A model generated the notes under the pieces. It was not told the DNA's origin. It ran no database searches and saw nothing but the letters and a program-made list of their open reading frames with translations. A stretch of 44,848 bases of DNA, taken from contig JAJPHO010000050.1 of the NCBI GenBank assembly GCA_021325215.1, forward strand, positions 1 through 44,848, given 5' to 3'. The stretch's first letter is position 1; the number at the start of each line of letters is the position of its first letter. The DNA comes from Alphaproteobacteria bacterium. GTDB taxonomy: Bacteria > Pseudomonadota > Alphaproteobacteria > Rhodospirillales > Magnetospirillaceae. The translations under genes and the position numbers were made by a program. Below are positions 18,332 through 26,914 of the stretch, piece by piece.

Positions 18332-19507
18332 ATGAGTGCGAGAGAACGTCTGGCGTCGCTGGACATCTTCCGCGGCGTCACCGTCGCGGCGATGATCCTG
18401 GTCAATAATCCGGGCAGTTGGGACGATAATTACCCCGCCTTGCTGCATTCGGTGTGGGACGGCTGCACCTTCGCCGACCTGATCTTCCCGTCTTTCCTGT
18501 TCATCGCCGGTGTTTCGATCTCGCTGTCGAGGGCCGCGCGTCTGGCGCGCGGCGCCACGCCGGCGGAGCTGACCCGGCATGTCCTGCGGCGCGGTGCCAT
18601 CCTGCTCGGGCTCGGGCTGCTGGTGACCTGGTTCACCGGCTATGACTGGCATGGCGGATTGCTCGACCATCTCAAGGATTGGCGCTTGCCCGGCGTTCTG
18701 CAGAGGATCGCCATCGTCTATACCGCCGCCGCCCTGCTCGATCTGCATGCCAAGCCCTGGCAGCGCGCCGGTCTCGGCCTCGTCCTGCTGCTCGGCTATT
18801 GGGCGGCGCTGACGCTGATCCCGGTGCCGGACACCGGCGCGACCGGCGCCGCCGCTTTGTCGGTGCCGAGCGCGACCTTGGCGGCTTACGTCGACCGCGC
18901 CCTGTTCGATTGGGGCGTCTGGGGCGACCATCTGTGGTATCTCGCCGATCCGCCCGGCAGCTGGGACCCGGAAGGCGTGCTATCCACCGTGCCGGCCATC
19001 GTCACAGGACTGCTCGGCGTCGCGGCCGGACGCTGGCTGCAGAGGCCGCTGACCTTGGAACGGCGCCTGGCCGGACTGGCGGCCGGCGGAGCGGCTCTGG
19101 TCGCGCTGGGCTATCTCTGGGATCTGGTTCTGCCGATCAACAAGGCGCTGTGGACCAGTTCCTATGTCGTGCTGAGCGCCGGCTATGCGGCGCTGGCTCT
19201 GGCGGCGTTCGGCTGGGTGGCGGATGTGCGCGGCCATACGCGCTGGGCGCTGCCTTTCAGCGTATTCGGCGTCAATGCCATCCTGGCCTACGCCGGTGAC
19301 GAGATCATCGGCAGCCTGCTCTACAAGATCGGGCTGATCCCGGCCGAGACCGGCAAGATCGATCTGGCCAGCGCCTTCTATCAGATGATCGTGCTGCCGC
19401 GTTTCGAACCGAAGACCGCGTCGCTGGTGTTCGCGCTGTGCATGGTCGCCTTCTGGGGCGCCATCCTTACCGTGCTTTACCGGCGGCGGATCTTCCTCAA
19501 AATATGA
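18332..19507 (+). CDS. NagX-like / HGSNAT-type membrane acyltransferase (DUF5009)
   Basis: This 391-residue membrane protein with about ten hydrophobic segments resembles heparan-alpha-glucosaminide N-acetyltransferase and bacterial NagX. The N-terminal signature is clear: RLASLDIFRGVTVAAMILVN, then the candidate catalytic histidine H39 in LLHSVWDGCTFADLIFPSF and FLFIAGVSISLS. The family moves acetyl groups across a membrane onto amino sugars, suggesting that the sugar taken up here carries or gains an acyl group. The start is unusual: no Shine-Dalgarno is visible, and the ATG sits 12 bp after the preceding terminator. Expression probably needs terminator read-through. Topology strongly supports the assignment; the substrate is inferred. 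Confidence 0.85.
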   Translation: MSARERLASLDIFRGVTVAAMILVNNPGSWDDNYPALLHSVWDGCTFADLIFPSFLFIAGVSISLSRAARLARGATPAELTRHVLRRGAILLGLGLLVTWFTGYDWHGGLLDHLKDWRLPGVLQRIAIVYTAAALLDLHAKPWQRAGLGLVLLLGYWAALTLIPVPDTGATGAAALSVPSATLAAYVDRALFDWGVWGDHLWYLADPPGSWDPEGVLSTVPAIVTGLLGVAAGRWLQRPLTLERRLAGLAAGGAALVALGYLWDLVLPINKALWTSSYVVLSAGYAALALAAFGWVADVRGHTRWALPFSVFGVNAILAYAGDEIIGSLLYKIGLIPAETGKIDLASAFYQMIVLPRFEPKTASLVFALCMVAFWGAILTVLYRRRIFLKI

Positions 19508-19584
19508 CGATATTGACATAGCGCAAAGTGACGGCGCCCGGCCGGCTTTTAGCTGGTCCCATGTTCCCAACCCGGAGGCGGATC

Positions 19585-20613
19585 ATGGCAGGCAAGATGA
19601 AGGCTGCGGTTGTCAGGGGGCTTGGCAAGCCTCTCAGCATCGAGGAGGTGCCCATCCCGGTTCCCGGGCCGGGCGAGGTGCTGATCCGTATCGTTTCCAG
19701 CGGCGTGTGTCACACCGATCTCCACGCCGCGCATGGCGACTGGCCGATCAAGCCCGCAGCCCCCTTCATTCCCGGTCATGAGGGCGCGGGCATCGTCGCC
19801 GCGCTCGGGCCGGGCGTGACCCGTGTCAAAGAGGGCGATCCGGTCGGGATCGCCTGGCTCCACGACGCCTGCGGCTGCTGCGAACATTGCATTACCGGCT
19901 GGGAGACGCTGTGCGAGAGCCAGCACAATTCCGGCTACGGCATCAATGGCAGCTTCGCCGAATATGCCATCGGCCATCAGGATTATATCGGCCGGCTGCC
20001 GGACAGGCCGGATTTCGCGCAGATGGCGCCGATCCTCTGCGCCGGCGTCACGACCTACAAGGCATTGAAGGAGACCGAGGCGCGGCCGGGCGAATGGGTC
20101 GCCATCTCCGGGGCGGGCGGCCTCGGCCATATCGCCGTCCAATATGCCAAGGCGATGGGACTGCATGTCGCGGTGCTCGATATCGCCGAAGACAAACTGG
20201 CGCTCGCCCGGGCGATGGGCGCCGAGATCGCCATCGACGCGCGCCACCCGGATGCCGCCGCCGACCTGGTCCGGCAGACCGGGGGCGGAGCGCATGGCGT
20301 CGTGGTGACGGCGGTTTCGCCGGGGGCGTTCCGGCAATCCCTCGATGTGGTGCGCCGGCATGGTACGGTCAGTCTGGTCGGCTTGCCTCCGGGCGATTTC
20401 GCCACCCCGATCTTCGATGTGGTGCTCAAGCGCATCACCATCCGCGGCTCGATCGTCGGCACCCGCAAGGATCTGGCCGAGGCGATCGAATTCGCCGCCG
20501 AAGGCAAGGTGCGGGCGCATATCACCCGCCGGCCGCTCGAGAGCATCAATGAGATTTTCGACGATCTCGAAAAAGGCCGTGTGGACGGCCGCATCGTTCT
20601 GGATATTGGCTGA
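19585..20613 (+). CDS. adhP: Zinc-dependent alcohol dehydrogenase, AdhP-like
   Basis: This 342-residue medium-chain dehydrogenase/reductase oxidises primary alcohols with NAD. Catalytic zinc ligands are visible: C42 in SGVCHTDLHAAHGDW, H65 in PGHEGAG and C152 in ILCAGVTTYKA. A structural zinc cluster lies at CGCCEHCITGWETLC (about 96-110), and the Rossmann loop GAGGLG is at 176-181. The overall sequence resembles propanol-preferring AdhP. GGAGG lies six bases before the chosen ATG. It is followed after 11 bp by phaB in an evident two-gene operon, which could link alcohol or aldehyde oxidation to reduced-polymer metabolism (inference). Confidence 0.92.
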   Translation: MAGKMKAAVVRGLGKPLSIEEVPIPVPGPGEVLIRIVSSGVCHTDLHAAHGDWPIKPAAPFIPGHEGAGIVAALGPGVTRVKEGDPVGIAWLHDACGCCEHCITGWETLCESQHNSGYGINGSFAEYAIGHQDYIGRLPDRPDFAQMAPILCAGVTTYKALKETEARPGEWVAISGAGGLGHIAVQYAKAMGLHVAVLDIAEDKLALARAMGAEIAIDARHPDAAADLVRQTGGGAHGVVVTAVSPGAFRQSLDVVRRHGTVSLVGLPPGDFATPIFDVVLKRITIRGSIVGTRKDLAEAIEFAAEGKVRAHITRRPLESINEIFDDLEKGRVDGRIVLDIG

Positions 20614-20624
20614 AGGAGGCATTG

Positions 20625-21350
20625 ATGAGCAGATTGGCCCTGGTCACCGGCGGCGTGCGCGGCATCGGCTCCGCTATCGCCCGCGCGCTGCAGGCGGACG
20701 GATATCGTGTCGCGGTCACCTATCACGGCAATGAGACGGCCGCCGACAATTTCCGCAAGGAGACCGGCATCTCCGCCTATAAATGGGATGTCGCCGATTA
20801 TGAGGCCTGCGCCCAGGGCGTGGCGAAGGTGGTTGGCGATTTCGGCGCGCCCGTCGAAATCCTGGTCAACAATGCCGGCATCACCAACGATTGCATGTTC
20901 CACAAGATGGCGCCGGAACAATGGCGGTCGGTGATCGATACCGATCTGGTCTCCTGCTTCAACATGACGCGGGGGGTGATCGGCCCGATGCGGGACGCCA
21001 ATTTCGGCCGGGTTATCAATATTGCCTCGATCAATGCGCAGAAAGGACAGGCGGGCCAGGTCAATTACTGCGCCGCCAAGTCGGGGATAATCGGCTTCAC
21101 CAAGGCCCTGGCGCTGGAATCGGCGTCGCGCGGCATCACGGTCAACGCCGTGGCGCCGGGCTATATCGCCACCGACATGGTGGCCGCCGTGCCGCCCGAA
21201 GTCCTGGCCAAGATCGTGGCGCAGATCCCGGTCGGCCGGCTGGGGCATGCGGAAGAGATCGCCGGTCTGGTCCGCTATCTTGCCAGTGACGGCGCCGCTT
21301 TCGTGACCGGCGCCACCTTCACGGCCAATGGCGGGCAGTATCTGACCTGA
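20625..21350 (+). CDS. phaB: Acetoacetyl-CoA reductase PhaB
   Basis: This 241-residue short-chain dehydrogenase has the cofactor loop TGGVRGIGSAIA, an NNAG motif and the catalytic triad S135, Y148 and K152 (INIASINAQKGQAGQVNYCAAKSG, quoted as landmark residues only). The QKGQ-GQ-NY segment is typical of PhaB, which makes (R)-3-hydroxybutyryl-CoA for polyhydroxybutyrate. AAGGAGGC precedes the ATG at 20625; a TTG one codon earlier is less likely. No phaA or phaC is adjacent, and the partner here is adhP. A FabG-type role cannot be fully excluded. Confidence 0.87.
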   Translation: MSRLALVTGGVRGIGSAIARALQADGYRVAVTYHGNETAADNFRKETGISAYKWDVADYEACAQGVAKVVGDFGAPVEILVNNAGITNDCMFHKMAPEQWRSVIDTDLVSCFNMTRGVIGPMRDANFGRVINIASINAQKGQAGQVNYCAAKSGIIGFTKALALESASRGITVNAVAPGYIATDMVAAVPPEVLAKIVAQIPVGRLGHAEEIAGLVRYLASDGAAFVTGATFTANGGQYLT

Positions 21351-21353
21351 CCT

Positions 21354-23288
21354 TCAGGCGAACATCACGTCGCCCAGCACATGGTCCCGCAAGGTGAGGG
21401 CGGCCCGCGCCAGGGCGTCGGCCGCTTCCTCGAGGTGACCGGCCATGCCGCCAGCCAGATAGAGCAGGTGCGCATCCGCCTTGTCCTGGATCAGCGACAA
21501 TGTCACGAGGCGCTCCTGCTCGTCGGTGCGGTGCTCGTCGACGGCGACCCGGTCGATCGCTTCCAGAAAATCGCGCATGGTCTCGCGCGCGCCGCCATGG
21601 CGGACCTGGCCGGCGGTTTCGACCGCCTTGCAATAGGCTTCCGCCGTCTCGACCAACAACTCCGCCAACCCGACGAGCGGGTCGGGGAGCTGGAGACGGC
21701 AGGTGCTCGCCAACAGCCCGCCGAGGAACGCCGCATCTTCCAAGGCATCGGCCGCATCGTCGGCAATCTCGACCAGCTTACCCAGGATTTCGGTGCCGGA
21801 AATCCGCCGCACCGTCTGCCGTGTCGTCCGCACGATCTCGTCAGCCTTGCTTTCCAGGCGTTTGGCCTGTGCGGCGTTCCGTTCCAGGGCGCCGGCTTCG
21901 GTGGCGTGATGCACGGCGCCGGCCACGGCCTGCGCCAGCTGTAGAACGATCCGGGCATGTCGCCCGGCATCGGCCAGCAGCCGCTGTTCCGCCGAGCGGA
22001 AATGGTTGAACAGCTCGGCGCGCAGCTGGTCGGAAATCAGTGCAGCCGATTGACCCTGCCGCAGACCGGCCGAACAGGTCTGCAGGGCATAGCGAAGATA
22101 GTCCCGCGCCGCGTCCAAGCCGATCATCTCATAGAGCGGCTCGCCATAGCGCAGCGGGGTTTTCACCGCCTGTTCCAGCGCGTCATAGATCAGCCTTTCT
22201 CCGCCGAGGGCCAGAAAAGCGTAGTGACCGTGTTCCTCGCGGGCGGCCCAGGCGAGAATGCCGATGGCCGTATCGTTGGGCACAAGAAGGCCCAGGCGCT
22301 TGCGGGCCTTGTTCCAATCGATCAGGAAAACCAGGCGCGAGCCGATCAGGTCGAGCCGCTTCGCCAGGGTGGTCACGTCCGGCGCCGCGACAGAACCCCG
22401 CGCGACATAGAACAGGTCGCCCTCGGCCAGTCCGGAGCGCTGCTCGGTCCGAAGCTGGTCCCAGACGATGCCGGCCTCGCCCAGCAGGTCCTGAAAGAAG
22501 CGCAGGCGCTGCAGATGCACGTCCGTATGGGTGACGACGGCGGTGGTGCCTTCGACGGCGATCACCAGGACATGGGCGTCGGTGGTGCCGATGTCGTTCT
22601 GGATCAGCAATCTGCCGTCGCTGCGGGCCGCCATCGCTTCGAGTCCCGGATGGTCGAACTTCAGCCCGCGCGTCCGGGACACCCCGGCGCCGAACGCCTC
22701 TATCAGGGGACGGTCCTCCGGCTCGATGCCATAGACCTTGATCTCCCCGATCCGCTCTTCGGTCAGCATGCCCTGCAGGCGAAGGATTTCCTTGTGCAGG
22801 TCCATCACCAGCAGGTGGACGCCATCCCCGCCGGCCGGGCGGCCCGAGGTCAAGGCCGCGATGGTGGTTTCGTCGATCAGTTCATCGCCGACATCGGGGC
22901 GAGCCGCGCCGAGCCGCTTCAGCCGCTCGGCGAACGGGGCGGACACCGCTTCCGCTTCGACCTCGATCGGGGCGAGCATGGCGGCCAGCGCCTTGTCGAG
23001 AATTGCCATCAGTTTGCGCAATCCGGGAATGTGCACGAAACCGCAGCCGTCGCCGTCACTGCCGCCGATGCACCGGTCGAGGCTGGCATCCTCGATGCCG
23101 CACGCCTCGCGGTCGCTTTTCAACGACGGCGCGGCCGCCAGCGGATTGGCGGCATGCGCGGCCGCCAACTGCAGGACGGCGAGAACGTATTTTGCGCGGT
23201 CGTTGGCCGTCAGCGCAGCATCGATCAACGTCGGCAGCGCCAACGCCCGGTCCCCCAGATAGGTCAGAATCGAGGCTTTCTGTGTCAT
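21354..23288 (-). CDS. Uncharacterised protein with PhoU/DUF47-like C-terminus
   Basis: I do not recognise this 644-residue soluble protein as a whole. Residues 1-50 are helical (ILTYLGDRALALPTLIDAAL); 55-85 is cysteine-containing (EACG, DRCIGG, GCGF); 150-370 looks alpha/beta, with RLLIQNDIGTTDAHVLVIAV and LVFLIDWNKARKRLGLLVP as landmarks. From about 425 it is all helix and resembles PhoU/DUF47 bundles: LESKADEIVRTTRQ (479 on) and DDAADALEDAAF (510 on), then a second repeat with IQDKADAHLLY and EEAADALARAA. The E/D-x-x-D residues are those that bind metal clusters in PhoU. No good Shine-Dalgarno precedes the ATG. It lies 61 bp downstream of the DDAH-like gene, same strand. Confidence 0.7.
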   Translation of the reverse strand: MTQKASILTYLGDRALALPTLIDAALTANDRAKYVLAVLQLAAAHAANPLAAAPSLKSDREACGIEDASLDRCIGGSDGDGCGFVHIPGLRKLMAILDKALAAMLAPIEVEAEAVSAPFAERLKRLGAARPDVGDELIDETTIAALTSGRPAGGDGVHLLVMDLHKEILRLQGMLTEERIGEIKVYGIEPEDRPLIEAFGAGVSRTRGLKFDHPGLEAMAARSDGRLLIQNDIGTTDAHVLVIAVEGTTAVVTHTDVHLQRLRFFQDLLGEAGIVWDQLRTEQRSGLAEGDLFYVARGSVAAPDVTTLAKRLDLIGSRLVFLIDWNKARKRLGLLVPNDTAIGILAWAAREEHGHYAFLALGGERLIYDALEQAVKTPLRYGEPLYEMIGLDAARDYLRYALQTCSAGLRQGQSAALISDQLRAELFNHFRSAEQRLLADAGRHARIVLQLAQAVAGAVHHATEAGALERNAAQAKRLESKADEIVRTTRQTVRRISGTEILGKLVEIADDAADALEDAAFLGGLLASTCRLQLPDPLVGLAELLVETAEAYCKAVETAGQVRHGGARETMRDFLEAIDRVAVDEHRTDEQERLVTLSLIQDKADAHLLYLAGGMAGHLEEAADALARAALTLRDHVLGDVMFA

Positions 23289-23349
23289 GATGACACAGGC
23301 TATGGCAGCGCCTTCGCGACGAACATGACGCAGATCAAGGCGGTGCGCT

Positions 23350-24141
23350 TCACCTCTTCCAGCGCAGCGACATGCAGGACAGCCCGGCATCGATCTTGCC
23401 GATTTCGCCCGTCTGCAGCGCGACGACGTTATAGCCGTTCTTCTCCAGCAGCGCTCGCGTGGCCGGAAAGCCGGCCCCGACCAGAACCACGTCATTGACC
23501 CGCAGCGCATTGGCGGCGGCCTCTTCGCCGGGCGGCGTCAGCAGCACCTTCTTGCCGTTGAACACGCCCGAGGCGGCGAGGCGCGAGGTGGAGAGGATGG
23601 TCTCGTCGTCGAGCAGCGAACAGTCGGTCTTGAAATGCAGCACGCCGGGCGGCGTCTCGACGATCTGGCTGCGCTTGCCCAATCGCGTCAGGCAGTGTGA
23701 CAAAGCGAGGGCGCCGGCCTGGTCGGTGCGCGCCGACAGGCCGATCATCACGCGGTCGGGCAGGGTCAGCACGTCGCCGCCATCGGCGAAGCCCTCGCCG
23801 ATTTCGAGGACAGTCACGAAGCGGTCCTTCAGCACCGGGGCGATGAAATCCCGTTCGCCGGCCCGCGAAGCGGCGCCGGGATGCAGCAGGATCGCGCCCT
23901 CGGTGAAGACCAGGGCAGGGTCCTCGACGAAGATCGAATCGGGGAAATCGTCGAGCGGATCGAGCACCTGAACCGTCACGCCGGCCGCCTCCAGCGCCGC
24001 GATATAGGCGGCATGCTCGGCCGCCACGCCCGCAAGGGTCGGGCTGCCGCGGTCCTCGGCGCGTAAGCCATTGACGACGCTGGGTGCGGGACGGCGGACA
24101 ACGGCGGAATCGAAACGGGCGACATCGGCGGTAAAGGTCAT
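23350..24141 (-). CDS. Dimethylarginine dimethylaminohydrolase-type enzyme
   Basis: This 263-residue guanidino-modifying hydrolase belongs to the DDAH/arginine deiminase superfamily. Landmarks are FPDSIFVEDPALVF, FADGGDVL, the catalytic His in GVLHFKTDCSLLDD (H169) and the nucleophile Cys near the C-terminus (C256 in DAGLSCMSLR). DDAH converts methylated arginine to citrulline and amine; bacterial homologues can also act on related guanidino compounds. GGGGGAG lies three bases before the chosen ATG. It is divergent from the penicillin-acylase-family gene and upstream of the DUF47-like fusion in the same orientation. Confidence 0.88.
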   Translation of the reverse strand: MTFTADVARFDSAVVRRPAPSVVNGLRAEDRGSPTLAGVAAEHAAYIAALEAAGVTVQVLDPLDDFPDSIFVEDPALVFTEGAILLHPGAASRAGERDFIAPVLKDRFVTVLEIGEGFADGGDVLTLPDRVMIGLSARTDQAGALALSHCLTRLGKRSQIVETPPGVLHFKTDCSLLDDETILSTSRLAASGVFNGKKVLLTPPGEEAAANALRVNDVVLVGAGFPATRALLEKNGYNVVALQTGEIGKIDAGLSCMSLRWKR

Positions 24142-24216
24142 GGCTCCCCCTTGCAATCGAAGGGGTGAATGCTACCCTCGCCGTGCGATTAATTCTAATT
24201 CATCTGCGGGGATGCG

Positions 24217-26619
24217 ATGGGCTTCGTCGGGCGCTGGTTTTTCCGTTTGGTCGTGACGCTCGTCCTGCTCGCCCTTCTGGCAGGTGCCGCCGGCTGGTTC
24301 TTCGTGCATGGGAGCCTGGCCCGTCTCGACGGCCAATCCACCGGCAAGGGCCTGTCCGCCCAGGTGACGGTGACCCGCGACGCCCTCGGCGTCCCCGCCA
24401 TCACCGGCCAGACCCGCGCCGATGTCGCCTTCGCCACCGGCTTCGTGCATGGCCAGGAACGCTTCTTCCAGATGGATCTGTTGCGCCGCGTCGCCGCCGG
24501 CGAACTGGCCGAACTGGTCGGCCCCGCCGCCCTGCCGGCCGACCGCGAGCACCGCTTCTTCCGCTTCCGCGCCCGCGCCGAGGCCGCCTACAAGGCGATG
24601 GCCGCCGACGACAAGCTGCTGCTCGACCGCTATGCCGATGGCGTCAATGCCGGCCTGTCGGCGCTGACCACCCGGCCGCCGGATTATCTGCTGACCATGA
24701 CCAAGCCGCGGGCCTGGACCGCGGCCGATACGCTGCTGACCATCTGGGCGATCTATTTCGACCTGCAGGGCAACCTCGAGACCCGTAAGTGGGAGCTGGG
24801 CTGGCTCAAGGAGCATACCACCCCCGAGCAGCTCGCCTTCCTCACCCCCGACGCCACCGGCTGGGATGCGCCGCTCGACGGCCCCAGCCCGGCGCCCGAG
24901 CTGAAGCTGCCGCCGCAGGCGCCCGACTGGTGGAACAAGCCGGTCGAGACCAAGGGTGAGACCAAGGCCTCCTGGGCCGAGTCCGATGCGAACGAGCTGC
25001 CGGGCAGCAATAATTGGGCGCTGGCCGGCAACCGGGTCAAAGGCGGCCGCGCCCTGGTCGCCAACGACATGCATCTCGGCCTGCGCCTGCCGCCGGTGTG
25101 GTACCGCGAACAGCTGATCTTCAACGAGGCGCCCGGCGTGCAGCGCAAGCTGGTCGGCGTCGGCCTGCCGGGCACGCCGATCATCGTGGCGGGCAGCAAC
25201 GGCCATGTCGCCTGGGGTGCTACCAACGCCGCCGGCGATTGGCTCGATATCATCCGGCTCGACCAGGATTCCACTCACCCCGGCCAGGTCAAGCTGGGCG
25301 AGGATTGGATAAGCCCGTCGGTGACCGATGAAACCATTCTCGTGAAGGGCGCCCCGTCCGAGAAGCTGCTGGTCCGCGAAACCCCGATGGGGCCGATCCG
25401 CGAGACCAACGGCCAGCTCTTCGCCATTCACTGGCTGGCTCAGGACGTCAAGGCGGTCGGAATCGGCATCATCGGGCTGGAGAAGGCGGCCAGCGCCGCC
25501 GAGGCGTTGGACATCGCCGCCGGCGCCGGCGTGCCGGAACTCAACTTCGTCGCCGGCGACGATCAGGGCCATATCGGCTGGACCATCGCCGGTCCGGTCG
25601 GCGAGCGCACGACCTCGTCCAGCGCTTACGCCTATCCGATCGAACCCGACCAGATCGCGGCCAGCTGGCATCGCCTGCTCGAACCGTCCGAGCATCCCCG
25701 CATCGTCGATCCGGCCGGCGGCCAGCTGTTCTCCGCCAATTCCCGCCAGCTGATGGGCGAGGGCACCCAGACCATCGGCGATGGCGGCTTCGATCTCGGC
25801 GCCCGCACCCGGCAGATCCGCGACGGGCTGCAGGCCCTGCCGCCGGAAACCGACGTCAAGGCGTCCTATGCCATCGAGCTGGATGACCGCGCCGTGTTCA
25901 TGACCACCTGGCGCGACCGCGCGCTGGCCGTGCTGGACAGCGCGGCGGTGGCCGATCATCCCGACCGCGCCGAATTCAAGCGTCTGCTGACCGACGGCTG
26001 GGACGGCCATGCCGGCGTCGGCTCGGTCGGCTATCGCCTGGCGCGCGGCTATCTCTATGCGCTGTACGAGGAATGTTTCGTCGGTCTCAACGACAAATTG
26101 GGCATGATCGAGCCGGGCGCCGATTACCGCCTGGTCACGCACCGCTGGCCGGTGGTGGTCGCCCGCCTGCTCGAAGTCCAGCCGCCCTCGTGGCTGCCGG
26201 CCGGGCGCAAGGATTGGCGCGACGTGCAGCTGGCCGCCATCGACAAGACCATCGCGGCTTTGACCAGCGGCGGCCGCAAGCTGGCCGAGGCGACCTGGGG
26301 ACAGCGCAACAAGGCCGACGTCGCCCATCCGCTGGCGCGCTTCGTGCCGCTGATCAAAAGCCACATGATGGCGCCGGCGGAGCCGTTGGCGGGCGACAGC
26401 GACATGCCGCGCGTCTCGGCGCCCAGTTTCGGCCAGTCGGAGCGGCTGGTGGTGATCCCGGGCAAAGAGGACGAAGCGCTGTTCAACCTGCCGGGCGGGC
26501 AAAGTGGCCATCCGCTGTCGCCGTTCTATCTGAGCGAGTTCGAGGATTGGGCGCATGGCAAGCCGGAACCGCTGCTGCCGGGCGCGCCTAAATACGGGCT
26601 GGTGCTGACGCCGAACTAG
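24217..26619 (+). CDS. Penicillin acylase-family Ntn-hydrolase
   Basis: This 800-residue enzyme has an N-terminal membrane anchor or uncleaved signal (about 8-30) and the layout of self-processing penicillin/acyl-homoserine-lactone acylases. The alpha chain has ATGFVHGQERFFQMDLLRR. The processing site LPGSNNWAL makes S264 the N-terminal nucleophile of the beta chain, and ANDMHL follows. Such enzymes cleave amide bonds of acylated substrates in the periplasm, including quorum-sensing lactones; the substrate here is not predictable. A GGGG Shine-Dalgarno precedes the ATG. The C-terminus contains GGQSGHPLSPFY as in the family. It ends in a hairpin (26619-26660). Confidence 0.92.
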   Translation: MGFVGRWFFRLVVTLVLLALLAGAAGWFFVHGSLARLDGQSTGKGLSAQVTVTRDALGVPAITGQTRADVAFATGFVHGQERFFQMDLLRRVAAGELAELVGPAALPADREHRFFRFRARAEAAYKAMAADDKLLLDRYADGVNAGLSALTTRPPDYLLTMTKPRAWTAADTLLTIWAIYFDLQGNLETRKWELGWLKEHTTPEQLAFLTPDATGWDAPLDGPSPAPELKLPPQAPDWWNKPVETKGETKASWAESDANELPGSNNWALAGNRVKGGRALVANDMHLGLRLPPVWYREQLIFNEAPGVQRKLVGVGLPGTPIIVAGSNGHVAWGATNAAGDWLDIIRLDQDSTHPGQVKLGEDWISPSVTDETILVKGAPSEKLLVRETPMGPIRETNGQLFAIHWLAQDVKAVGIGIIGLEKAASAAEALDIAAGAGVPELNFVAGDDQGHIGWTIAGPVGERTTSSSAYAYPIEPDQIAASWHRLLEPSEHPRIVDPAGGQLFSANSRQLMGEGTQTIGDGGFDLGARTRQIRDGLQALPPETDVKASYAIELDDRAVFMTTWRDRALAVLDSAAVADHPDRAEFKRLLTDGWDGHAGVGSVGYRLARGYLYALYEECFVGLNDKLGMIEPGADYRLVTHRWPVVVARLLEVQPPSWLPAGRKDWRDVQLAAIDKTIAALTSGGRKLAEATWGQRNKADVAHPLARFVPLIKSHMMAPAEPLAGDSDMPRVSAPSFGQSERLVVIPGKEDEALFNLPGGQSGHPLSPFYLSEFEDWAHGKPEPLLPGAPKYGLVLTPN

Positions 26620-26660
26620 AGCGGGATGACCTTAGACTCGATCAAAGACTCATCCCGCTC
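26619..26660 (+). terminator. Hairpin after the penicillin acylase gene
   Basis: GAGCGGGATGA (26619-26629) is exactly complementary to TCATCCCGCTC (26650-26660), an 11-bp stem with a 20-nt loop beginning at the stop codon. There is no T-run. It abuts the dispersed repeat that follows. Confidence 0.5.
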
Positions 26661-26762
26661 GGAGGAGCGCAGCGAACGACCCGGTGCGGGGGCGAAGGTC
26701 CCAAGGTTCCGGGCGGCGGCAAAGCCGACGTCTGGAATGGACCGGAGGGAGGCTACCCCGCC
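26658..26762 (+). repeat. Dispersed intergenic repeat, copy 1
   Basis: Blocks CTCGGAGGAGCGCAGCGAAC (26658-26677), GGCAAAGCCGA (26718-26728), TGGAATG (26733-26739) and GGCTACCCCGCC (26751-26762) recur in the same order, as reverse complement, at 33852-33948. No coding potential is seen. Confidence 0.7.
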
Positions 26763-26765
26763 GCA

Positions 26766-26792
26766 GCGTGATGACGACGAACGTCATCACGC
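26766..26792. other. Perfect 11-bp hairpin
   Basis: GCGTGATGACG (26766-26776) and CGTCATCACGC (26782-26792) form a perfect stem with loop ACGAA, immediately downstream of the repeat. No T-run follows, so this is a processing, regulatory or REP-type hairpin rather than a clear terminator. Confidence 0.55.
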
Positions 26793-26820
26793 ACGAATAT
26801 CGGCGGTATCTGCGCGGCAT

Positions 26821-26875
26821 TTGTCCGGTTTTTCACTCTCGTTCCGATTTCGGCCAAAACGCCAGCCGCTATAAT
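26821..26875 (+). promoter_or_regulatory. Shared promoter element, copy 1 (before MFS gene)
   Basis: A 55-bp element beginning TTGTCCGG and ending in the -10 consensus TATAAT (26870-26875) matches 28729-28783 at 42 of 55 positions without gaps. TTGTCCG (26821-26827) and CGGCCAA (26851-26857) form an imperfect inverted repeat. The MFS start lies 40 bp beyond the -10. Confidence 0.7.
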
Positions 26876-26914
26876 CCTGTTCGATCGTCGGGGGATGGTC
26901 GATAGGAGGTTGCC

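Noticed and set aside
23289-23510. 74-residue N-terminal extension of the DUF47-like protein
   Set aside because: It overlaps the end of the DDAH-like gene in another frame and is rich in Arg, Cys and Ser, unlike the rest; the start at 23288 is preferred.
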